From an uncultured Planctomycetaceae bacterium (GTDB taxonomy: Bacteria > Planctomycetota > Planctomycetia > Planctomycetales > Planctomycetaceae), in contig CAIXQV010001122.1 of assembly GCA_903921605.1 (NCBI GenBank), forward strand, positions 1 through 9,629: a stretch of 9,629 nucleotides of DNA. Reading direction: 5' to 3'. Positions 1 to 5,359 of the stretch are shown here, in pieces (positions within the stretch are counted from its first letter, which is position 1; every line of letters begins with the position of its first letter). A program made the translations under genes and the position numbers. The notes below the pieces were generated by a model. The model made no database searches, was not told where the DNA came from, and saw only the letters and a program-made list of their open reading frames with translations.

Positions 1-361
1 CTTCCAGAAACGGATTGAGATGACACTCTTCGGTCAGCATCGACTTACTTTTGACCAGTCGCTTAACGCTGTGGCGCCGCAGAATACTGAGCACGATTTC
101 GTTATGTTCATGTGCATCCGCGGCCCAGTGCACCACGATCCCATTCTTCGTCGCATTGGCTTCGAACTGTTCCAGATACTCGGCCATACGCGACTGGGTA
201 TGACGTTTGATGTTGGAGGCTGTTTCACGAAGCAGTTCCCATTCAGGAACGCTGGACGCCATGCGGTCGCGTTTCTCACGCACAAACCACAGCGCCTTAT
301 CGTGCCACTGCGCACGTTCGCGGTTGTCGACAAATGCCTGAGCTAAAGCGGGATGTGCCAT
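1..361 (-). CDS. lutB: LutB, lactate utilisation iron-sulfur protein, N-terminal part (cut by window edge)
   Basis: This is the first 120 codons of LutB, the Fe-S/NAD-type subunit of the LutABC L-lactate oxidation complex in the cytoplasm. The ATG lies at 361-359 and translation begins MAHPALAQAFVDNRERAQWH. The strongest family signature is VKSKSMLTEECHLN near residues 101-114, which closely matches the VKSKSMVTEE-type segment of Bacillus LutB as I remember it. Full-length LutB is roughly 470 residues, so about three quarters, including both ferredoxin cysteine clusters, lies beyond base 1. It follows lutA on the same strand after a 112-base gap containing a long hairpin. No clear Shine-Dalgarno precedes the ATG. 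LutC would be expected further out. The substrate could be glycolate or another 2-hydroxyacid instead of lactate. Confidence 0.85.
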   Translation of the reverse strand, partial: MAHPALAQAFVDNRERAQWHDKALWFVREKRDRMASSVPEWELLRETASNIKRHTQSRMAEYLEQFEANATKNGIVVHWAADAHEHNEIVLSILRRHSVKRLVKSKSMLTEECHLNPFLE

Positions 362-411
362 GGTGGTTGTTCAGGAACGGTGAGTAATAAGATCGTGACA
401 GGATGCAGCAT

Positions 412-462
412 CCCGTCGACGGAGCGACGGGCATACGGTACACCCGTCGCTCCGCCGAAGGG
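412..462. repeat. Long palindromic hairpin repeat, copy A (between lutA and lutB)
   Basis: The two 20-base arms at 412-431 and 443-462 pair at 18 of 20 positions around an 11-base loop (432-442). The arms share the core GGAGCGACGGG / CCCGTCGCTCC with copy B at 1266-1323. It lies 11 bases downstream of the lutA stop codon on the transcribed (minus) strand. There is no T run after it, so it looks more like a REP-type or mRNA-stabilising element than an intrinsic terminator. Confidence 0.8.
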
Positions 463-473
463 AATTCATTTCT

Positions 474-1238
474 TCAGGTCGCAACTTTTGTAACGCCAAT
501 CGCCTCCGCCATGATCTCGGCAAAGTGCATGACTCGCATTGGGATCTTACGCCGGCGAATAATGCCTTCCAGGTGCATCAGGCAGGACATGTCGCCCGCC
601 GTCAGAACTTCCGTCCCGGAACTGACATGATCGTTTACGCGATCGTCGCCCATCATGCACGAGATCGCTTCTTCGGCGACAGCAAATGTTCCACCGAAGC
701 CGCAGCATTCGTCACGACGAGACAACTTCGAGAACCGAATCCCCTCAAGCCCCGTCAGCAGCGATTCCATCATACTGTCGCGAGGCTTCATGACTTCAGA
801 AGACGGCCCCAGCCGAAGCTCACGCAGTCCATGGCAACTTTGATGCAGCCCAACCTGATGAGGAAAACGGCCGGGAACATTGGAAACCTTCAGCACGGTC
901 GTCAGAAACTCACTTAGCTCCAGAGTTCTGCGGCGTACCGTGGCTGAACGTTCGTCGTGATGATCACACAGGTGATCGTAATGATTGCGAACCATGGAAA
1001 CGCAACTGCCGGACGGTGCGACAACGTATTCGTAACCATCAAACGTGTTGACGAATTTTTCGGCCAACGGGCGTGCTTCATCCATACAACCGCTGTTCGC
1101 CATCGGCTGCCCGCAACACGTCTGCGCGTCGGGGAACTCCACCTGGACGCCGAAATGCTCCAGCACCGCCACCGTTGCCATCCCAACATTAGGATAGAAC
1201 TGGTCGATGTAACACGGGATGAACAACGCGACTTTCAT
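474..1238 (-). CDS. lutA: LutA, (Fe-S)-binding protein of lactate utilisation complex
   Basis: This 254-residue cytoplasmic protein is the CCG-domain iron-sulfur subunit of LutABC (YkgE/GlcF-HdrB-like), which carries electrons from 2-hydroxyacid oxidation. Two CCG repeats are visible. The first has C9, CCGQP at 41-45 and PSGSC at 75-79. The second has SCH at 134-136, DECCGFGGTF at 176-184 and GDMSC at 215-219. The C-terminal VMHFAE matches the VMHIAE ending of known LutA proteins. Its length is slightly above the usual 238-250. The start ATG at 1238 gives the conserved MKVALFIPC N-terminus. Upstream lies an aminotransferase and downstream lutB, all on the minus strand, with related hairpins in both gaps. 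A GlcF- or HdrB-type role is the alternative, but the neighbouring LutB makes LutA the better call. Confidence 0.92.
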   Translation of the reverse strand: MKVALFIPCYIDQFYPNVGMATVAVLEHFGVQVEFPDAQTCCGQPMANSGCMDEARPLAEKFVNTFDGYEYVVAPSGSCVSMVRNHYDHLCDHHDERSATVRRRTLELSEFLTTVLKVSNVPGRFPHQVGLHQSCHGLRELRLGPSSEVMKPRDSMMESLLTGLEGIRFSKLSRRDECCGFGGTFAVAEEAISCMMGDDRVNDHVSSGTEVLTAGDMSCLMHLEGIIRRRKIPMRVMHFAEIMAEAIGVTKVAT

Positions 1239-1265
1239 TCGATGTGCTCGGAAGCCATGGCAGGC

Positions 1266-1323
1266 TAAGCCCGTCGGCGGAGCGACGGGAAACCGTACAC
1301 CCGTCGCTCCGCCGACGGGCTTA
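1266..1323. repeat. Perfect long palindromic hairpin repeat, copy B (between aminotransferase and lutA)
   Basis: Two 24-base arms, 1266-1289 and 1300-1323, are exact reverse complements around a 10-base loop (1290-1299, containing CCGTAC). Copy A at 412-462 has the same core and a similar loop containing CGGTAC. It begins 24 bases downstream of the aminotransferase stop codon and ends about 27 bases before the lutA start. A stem this stable should strongly structure the intergenic mRNA. No T run follows on the minus strand. Confidence 0.9.
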
Positions 1324-1347
1324 AATCTTCAGACCGACATCCGCCAC

Positions 1348-2520
1348 TTAAGCCAGATAAACGCCATTCGCCGCCGCAACACCGGCACCCGGAGACGGCT
1401 TCACACCTTGCTTATTCAGACACTGTTCCAACGCCGCGAGGAAGACCAAAACATTCGACTTCTTCGCCGCTTCACCCATCAAACCGATACGCCAGGTTTT
1501 GCCCTTCATCGGACCGAGCCCGCCGCCAATTTCGATGCCAAATTCATTCAGCAACTGCCCTCGCACCGCAACATCATCAACGCCGTCTGGAATCAGCACG
1601 GAGTTCAGCATCGGCAGAGACACGTCGGCCGCTACGGAATACTGAATTCCCATCGCATTCAGGCCAGCCTTCAACGCCAAGTGATGCAAATGATGACGGG
1701 CGTAACGAGCTTCCAAGCCCTCCGCCAGAACCAAACGCAAGGCCTGATGCAATGCGTAATTCATGTTGATTGGAGCGGTATGATGATACGCTCGGTTATT
1801 ACCCCAGTAATTTCTCAGCAGACCAATGTCCAGGTACCAACTGGACACCTTCTTCTTGCGATTGTCCATCGCCTCAAGAGCCTTTGGCCCGAACGTCACC
1901 GGTGACAATCCCGGAGGACACCCGAGACACTTTTGTGAACCACTATAGGCCGCATCGATCTTCAGACGATCAATCTCGACCGGAATTCCCGCCAACGAAG
2001 TCACACAATCGACCAGCAGCAGTGCGCCGGCGTCATGAACGATTTTGGCGATCTCCTCCAGAGGCTGCTTGGCTCCGGTGCTGGTTTCCGCATGAACGAT
2101 TCCAACAACTTTGGGCTGCGACTTTTTGATCGCGGCGGCGAATTCTTCCGGAGAAAAGACTTCTCCGAAAGGCCGCTCGATCTTCGTTACTTCCGCACCC
2201 ACGCGTTCCGCGACTTCCGCCATCCGACCGCCAAATACGCCGTTCACACCAACAACCATTCGGTCGCCGGGTTCGATCAGATTCACGACACAGGTTTCCA
2301 TCCCGGCACTGCCTGTGCCGCTGATCGCCATGGTCATGTGATTGGTCGTCTGGAACACCTCCCGCAGCATGGACTGCACTTCGTCCATAATCTTCAGGAA
2401 ATACGGATCAAGATGTCCCACGGTTGGCGCGGCCATCGCAGCCAGAACGCTCGGATGAATATCGCTGGGGCCGGGCCCCATGAGAACTCGCTGAGGTGGA
2501 CAGATTTGTGGGAAAGTCAT
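1348..2520 (-). CDS. Class V PLP aminotransferase, alanine-glyoxylate / serine-pyruvate type
   Basis: This 390-residue cytoplasmic protein is a pyridoxal-phosphate aminotransferase of the AGXT family, which typically converts glyoxylate plus alanine (or serine) to glycine plus pyruvate. Visible motifs are [10 protein letters not shown] (14-23), the phosphate-binding SGTGSAGME (67-75), HAETSTG (143-149), the cofactor aspartate in LLVDCVTS (D171), the Schiff-base lysine in [12 protein letters not shown] (K197), YHHTAP (245-250) and the substrate-carboxylate arginine in WRIGLMG (R344). The length is normal for the family. A 4-bp CGAG/CTCG hairpin lies immediately before the ATG and no Shine-Dalgarno is obvious. 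It stands upstream of lutA-lutB, which suggests glyoxylate or pyruvate made by hydroxyacid oxidation is its partner substrate. PucG or phosphonate (PhnW/AepX-like) transaminases are related, but the motifs fit AGXT best. Confidence 0.9.
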   Translation of the reverse strand: MTFPQICPPQRVLMGPGPSDIHPSVLAAMAAPTVGHLDPYFLKIMDEVQSMLREVFQTTNHMTMAISGTGSAGMETCVVNLIEPGDRMVVGVNGVFGGRMAEVAERVGAEVTKIERPFGEVFSPEEFAAAIKKSQPKVVGIVHAETSTGAKQPLEEIAKIVHDAGALLLVDCVTSLAGIPVEIDRLKIDAAYSGSQKCLGCPPGLSPVTFGPKALEAMDNRKKKVSSWYLDIGLLRNYWGNNRAYHHTAPINMNYALHQALRLVLAEGLEARYARHHLHHLALKAGLNAMGIQYSVAADVSLPMLNSVLIPDGVDDVAVRGQLLNEFGIEIGGGLGPMKGKTWRIGLMGEAAKKSNVLVFLAALEQCLNKQGVKPSPGAGVAAANGVYLA

Positions 2521-2644
2521 CGAGAAAACTCGGTCAGGAGGTGTGGACGTTTCGAAATAGGGATCTCTGGGTCAGAAACCGAGGATAACATGCTGCCGGC
2601 CATCAACAAGCGATTCCCGAAACGTTGTCAGGAATTCGCCCGGC

Positions 2645-3178
2645 TCAGAAATCGTAGTTTTCCCCATCAGTAATAAGCATTCTGACCGAACCACGCAGGT
2701 CGACCAGAAAGCAACGCACGTTCAGATCCCAAAGCTCCGGCTTTCCGCCCTGAGCTTTGCGAAGTTCGCAGTGTTCGATAATCTCGTCGCGAAGCATTCC
2801 GGCATATTTCCGATGAGCTTCCTCCTCGGCGTTCTGCCCTTCCTGCGTATCCGAAAACTCAAACTGCGGTCCCAGAAAATGCGCATAAGCCCCGCAATTT
2901 CGGTGTTCCATGATGTAAACATCATGAATATTGTGAAGCTGCACCGCGATATCCAGATGCTGAAAAAACACCTCTCTCCACGCGACATGAGTCGGCTGCA
3001 TGACCCCCAGGGCGGCTCCCGCAAAAACGAGCTGGTCGTAGCGATTGATAAGATTATCGCCTTCCATAAACTGGCCAAGGTCATCAATCAACCGCAAGTC
3101 CATGCAGCTCAGCATCAGCACGTTTTTTCGAGGAGCTGGATAGGGGCGACGTTCCGGACCTCGACGATGAATTTCCAT
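2645..3178 (-). CDS. Beta-carbonic-anhydrase-like zinc protein
   Basis: This is a 177-residue protein of the beta-carbonic anhydrase superfamily, which interconverts CO2 and bicarbonate at a Zn site. The CxDxR motif is CMDLR (25-29), giving the Cys ligand and the Asp-Arg dyad. The HxxCG motif is HRNCG (92-96), giving the His and second Cys ligands. Between them VFAGAALG (51-58) takes the place of the usual RNAGN segment, so this is a divergent subfamily and activity is unproven. I chose the ATG at 3178, giving MEIHRRGPERRP. An upstream in-frame extension to a TTG at 3241 adds 21 residues unlike the family. It is transcribed away from the lipoyl/ferredoxin operon and towards the aminotransferase, 124 bases downstream. 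No signal peptide is seen, so it is probably cytoplasmic. Confidence 0.8.
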   Translation of the reverse strand: MEIHRRGPERRPYPAPRKNVLMLSCMDLRLIDDLGQFMEGDNLINRYDQLVFAGAALGVMQPTHVAWREVFFQHLDIAVQLHNIHDVYIMEHRNCGAYAHFLGPQFEFSDTQEGQNAEEEAHRKYAGMLRDEIIEHCELRKAQGGKPELWDLNVRCFLVDLRGSVRMLITDGENYDF

Positions 3179-3213
3179 GTTCAGCTTTCTGCGGGATAAC
3201 TTCGTGCAAATGT

Positions 3214-3276
3214 GATACTCTTCCCAATAACACGGGCACAATCCTGTCTATTGAAGGGAAGTTTGTGCGGAGTATC
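3214..3276. promoter_or_regulatory. Nested inverted repeats in the divergent intergenic region (possible operator)
   Basis: GATACTC at 3214-3220 is the exact inverse of GAGTATC at 3270-3276. Inside it, CTTCCC at 3220-3225 is the inverse of GGGAAG at 3256-3261. The repeats lie between the divergent starts at 3178 (minus) and 3324 (plus), where a shared regulator could bind. A weak plus-strand promoter candidate is TTGTGC (3263-3268) and TATACC (3287-3292), spaced 18 bases. Both calls are tentative. Confidence 0.3.
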
Positions 3277-3309
3277 GGTCAATCACTATACCAATTACGA
3301 ACTTCCTGC

Positions 3310-3314
3310 AGGAG
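3310..3314 (+). promoter_or_regulatory. Shine-Dalgarno AGGAG for the 78-residue Cys/His protein
   Basis: AGGAG ends nine bases before the ATG at 3324. It is one of the clearest ribosome-binding sites in the window and supports this small reading frame as a real gene. Confidence 0.75.
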
Positions 3315-3323
3315 AATTTTGAT

Positions 3324-3560
3324 ATGGTCTGCGATCACCTGAAAGAACTATTTGAGCTATGTGAAACTCATCAGCTCAAAATTGGCGGACCCGATCTGAT
3401 CCGCATCGTCTGCAAACAGTGCGACAAACATGAAGTCTGCCCTTCGATGCTGATGGACGAGTATGACGCCCGGTACGAAGATGAGTCGGGCTTACCGAAA
3501 AACGTGCAATTGACCATCCCGCCTGCTCGTTCAAACAGCCAATCTCAGGACAAGGCATGA
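3324..3560 (+). CDS. Small Cys/His-rich protein of unknown function (possible zinc or metal binder)
   Basis: This is a 78-residue protein that I do not recognise as a named family. It has eight potential metal ligands in two groups: C3, H5, C13 and H16 near the N-terminus, and C30, C33, H36 and C39 in VCKQCDKHEVCP. The second group reads as a CxxC-x5-C zinc-ribbon-like knuckle. The C-terminal third (from about residue 50) is polar and probably disordered. The start is supported by AGGAG at 3310-3314. Its stop overlaps the next start as ATGA (3557-3560), so it is very likely translationally coupled to the GcvH-like gene. It may be a metallochaperone, Fe-S assembly helper or regulatory partner of the lipoyl and ferredoxin proteins, but that is inference from position. 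Confidence 0.8.
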   Translation: MVCDHLKELFELCETHQLKIGGPDLIRIVCKQCDKHEVCPSMLMDEYDARYEDESGLPKNVQLTIPPARSNSQSQDKA

Positions 3561-4015
3561 CGGAACCACTGCATTTTATGATGGGCCAGTTCAAGGCTCC
3601 GATTCCTCAGGATCGTTTTTATTCGCCGCGGCATTTGTGGCTGAAGGAAATCACGCCCGGACGTTTTCACGTCGGCTTCACGGCTTATTCGCTTCGGCTG
3701 CTCCAGGATATTTATTTCCTTGAATGGTCAATAGACCCTGAAACAATCGTTCGCGACAAACAGGAGATCGGAGAAATCGAGAGCGCCAAGGCGGTCTCGT
3801 CGATGTTTCCTCCTTTCGCCGGTAAAGTCGTGGCCTTTAATCCGCGGCTTTTGAGCGATCCTTCCGGGATAAACGCAGATAACTACGGAAACGGATGGCT
3901 GTATGAGTTCGAAACGAACCAGACTCCGCTTTCTGCGGCCGGGTACATTGAGTTTTTGAATTCCGCCTGGGATGATGCGCAGAAGACCATCAAAGGGCAG
4001 GTTAACGAATCGTAG
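3557..4015 (+). CDS. GcvH-like lipoyl-carrier protein
   Basis: This is a 152-residue protein of the glycine cleavage H / lipoyl-domain family. The segment GEIESAKAVSSMFPPFAGKVV (72-92) corresponds to the classic G-x-VESVKAASD-x-YSPVSGEVV of H proteins, and K78 is the predicted lipoylated lysine. The following NADNYGNGWLYEFE (106-119) matches NEDPYGEGWL. The front FYSPRHLWLKE (21-31) matches the usual Y-T-x-EHEWV. The region between (about 36-70) is divergent, and there is an extra N-terminus of about 12 residues and a longer C-terminal tail. The ATG overlaps the preceding stop (ATGA) and has AGGA at 3547-3550. The gene stands apart from gcvP/gcvT and is followed after 30 bases by a [4Fe-4S] protein, so a role outside glycine cleavage, as with LbpA of the sHdr sulfur-oxidation system, is plausible. 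Confidence 0.88.
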   Translation: MTEPLHFMMGQFKAPIPQDRFYSPRHLWLKEITPGRFHVGFTAYSLRLLQDIYFLEWSIDPETIVRDKQEIGEIESAKAVSSMFPPFAGKVVAFNPRLLSDPSGINADNYGNGWLYEFETNQTPLSAAGYIEFLNSAWDDAQKTIKGQVNES

Positions 4016-4040
4016 TGCTGGGTTTTGTCGTAGTGCAGGG
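4010..4040 (+). repeat. Short direct repeat spanning the gcvH-like stop and the next ribosome-binding site
   Basis: TCGTAGTGCTGGG (4010-4022) recurs as TCGTAGTGCAGGG (4028-4040) with one mismatch. The first copy contains the TAG stop of the lipoyl gene. The second supplies the purine-rich AGGGA just before the ATG at 4046. Confidence 0.6.
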
Positions 4041-4045
4041 ATCTC

Positions 4046-5083
4046 ATGGCAGGCAGTAAAGTCACCGTCGTTATCAGCCAGGCTCAGGGACGCAATCCGA
4101 TCAAGCGTCAACTTGAAGAGGATATCGCGACCGCTCTCATCGCAGAACCTGGTATTGATGTTTCGCTGGTTCCTCATCTCTATGACATGTCGCAGGATCA
4201 CTCCGGCATGCTGTTTCTGCGTTCCGTTCCAGGCAACGTGGTGGTTCTTGGCTGGCTGTATGAACGAGCGATCCGGTGGACTTTGGATCGAGCAAACATT
4301 CGCGGCAAGGACGGAATGACTTTGCTGAAGTCGGCGGATGAAGAATCAGACGAGGAAGAAGAAGAGGATACTCGCCAGTACAACGGCATCGGCAGTGTCA
4401 ACGTGCCCAATCGCCGCGTCTACTGCATTGATTTGCGAGCCTCCGTGAGTGCTGACGCCTTTGTCCGCGAGATTCGTCGCATCTCCGAAGAGAACTCAGT
4501 GCAGACCGTCGATCTCATGAGCTGGATTGGCGGGTCTCCTCAACCGGAACAGCTTCAACGTTACCTGCAGCCCGAGCGTCTTTTGGAAGCACGCCGCGCG
4601 TTTGATAGTGGCTCAGCGACACACGTTGATAAGGCGACTCTGCCGGAAGACACAGGCCGCCGCTGGTATCCGGTGATTGATTATAGTCGCTGCACAAATT
4701 GCATGGAGTGTATCGACTTCTGCCTGTTCGGCGTTTACGGCGTCGACGCTCTCGATCGCATTCTGGTTGAACAACAGGACAACTGCAAAAAAGGTTGTCC
4801 GGCGTGTAGTCGAGTTTGCCCGGAAAATGCCATCATCTTTCCACAGCACAAACAACCGGCGATTGCGGGTGCGGAAGGTGAAGTCAGTGGCCTCAAAATT
4901 GACCTGACAAAACTGTTCGGTGGCGACAGCGGCGAATCGGCCGTTGAAATGGCCATCAAAGAACGCGACCGCGAACTGATTCTGGATGGTCGCGAAGCCG
5001 TCGGCATGTCGGTCGGCATTAAGCAGAAGGTCCGCGAAGAAATGGACCAGCTGATTGCCGATCTTGATGCGCTGGAGTTTTAG
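4046..5083 (+). CDS. Two-[4Fe-4S] ferredoxin-domain protein with unrecognised N-terminal region
   Basis: This is a 345-residue, probably cytoplasmic electron carrier or redox enzyme subunit. Residues 1-90 look like an alpha/beta fold ([17 protein letters not shown], then [18 protein letters not shown]) that I cannot name. An acidic linker follows ([11 protein letters not shown], 98-108), then a second globular stretch (about 112-200). The ferredoxin module has C216-x2-C219-x2-C222-x3-C226 without the usual following proline, and C247-x3-C251-x2-C254-x3-C258-P. Both can bind [4Fe-4S] clusters, and the second has an extra residue after its first Cys. The C-terminus (295-345) is helical and charged. 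Its start is supported by AGGGA at 4037-4041. It is the last gene of the operon with the Cys/His protein and the lipoyl carrier, so it may pass electrons to or from the dihydrolipoyl arm. That role is inferred. Confidence 0.85.
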   Translation: MAGSKVTVVISQAQGRNPIKRQLEEDIATALIAEPGIDVSLVPHLYDMSQDHSGMLFLRSVPGNVVVLGWLYERAIRWTLDRANIRGKDGMTLLKSADEESDEEEEEDTRQYNGIGSVNVPNRRVYCIDLRASVSADAFVREIRRISEENSVQTVDLMSWIGGSPQPEQLQRYLQPERLLEARRAFDSGSATHVDKATLPEDTGRRWYPVIDYSRCTNCMECIDFCLFGVYGVDALDRILVEQQDNCKKGCPACSRVCPENAIIFPQHKQPAIAGAEGEVSGLKIDLTKLFGGDSGESAVEMAIKERDRELILDGREAVGMSVGIKQKVREEMDQLIADLDALEF

Positions 5084-5359
5084 TGCTTCGTCAATTCTTC
5101 ATTGTTGAGTAGGATGGGCATTCTTGCCCGTCGCAAGCATGTCGGACAACAATGTCCAACGTACGTTTCCGGGCCTGACAGAGCACCAGGTCTGGCTTTT
5201 GTTTAACGGCAAGCCGCAGGCGTCTGCGTCCTCGCTTGACGCCGATTTTCAAGGCTCATCAATCGCGATCGATCGAGCCATCAACGCTCACATACCACTC
5301 ACCATGCGGTTCGCGCCGTTACGCTTTAAGAGCACAGCCCCCACAGGAAATCGCCACTC
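5084..5359. other. Intergenic region with three small palindromic repeats
   Basis: No convincing gene lies in these 276 bases. Three hairpins are visible. The first is GATGGGC/GCCCGTC (5113-5119 with 5126-5132, six-base loop, one G-T pair). The second is GGACA-ACAA-TGTCC (5144-5157). The third is CGCAG-GCGT-CTGCG (5215-5228), preceded by GTTTAACGGCAAGCC. I recall similar sequences as dispersed intergenic repeats in planctomycetes, but cannot verify that here. AGGA at 5345-5348 serves the kinase start at 5360. Confidence 0.6.

Noticed and set aside
1266..1323. Intrinsic terminator between the aminotransferase and lutA
   Set aside because: The stem is perfect but no T run follows on the transcribed strand, and a related copy lies between lutA and lutB, so a dispersed repeat fits better.
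1219..1905. A 228-codon open frame on the plus strand opposite the aminotransferase
   Set aside because: It is antisense to a gene with complete PLP-enzyme motifs, and its translation is rich in Arg, His and Gln with no recognisable domain, as expected of a shadow frame.
2035..2673. A 212-codon open frame on the plus strand
   Set aside because: It runs antisense through the aminotransferase N-terminus and the following gap, with no motif and no ribosome-binding site.
3179..3241. N-terminal extension of the carbonic-anhydrase-like protein starting at a TTG
   Set aside because: The extra residues (MCPCYWEEYHICTK and onward) do not resemble the family and occupy the divergent promoter region; the ATG at 3178 gives a normal start.
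3557..4015. The lipoyl protein as the ordinary glycine cleavage H protein
   Set aside because: This is possible but less likely: the middle region and N-terminus diverge from GcvH and the neighbours are not gcvT, gcvP or lpd. The final choice depends on whether another gcvH exists elsewhere in the genome.
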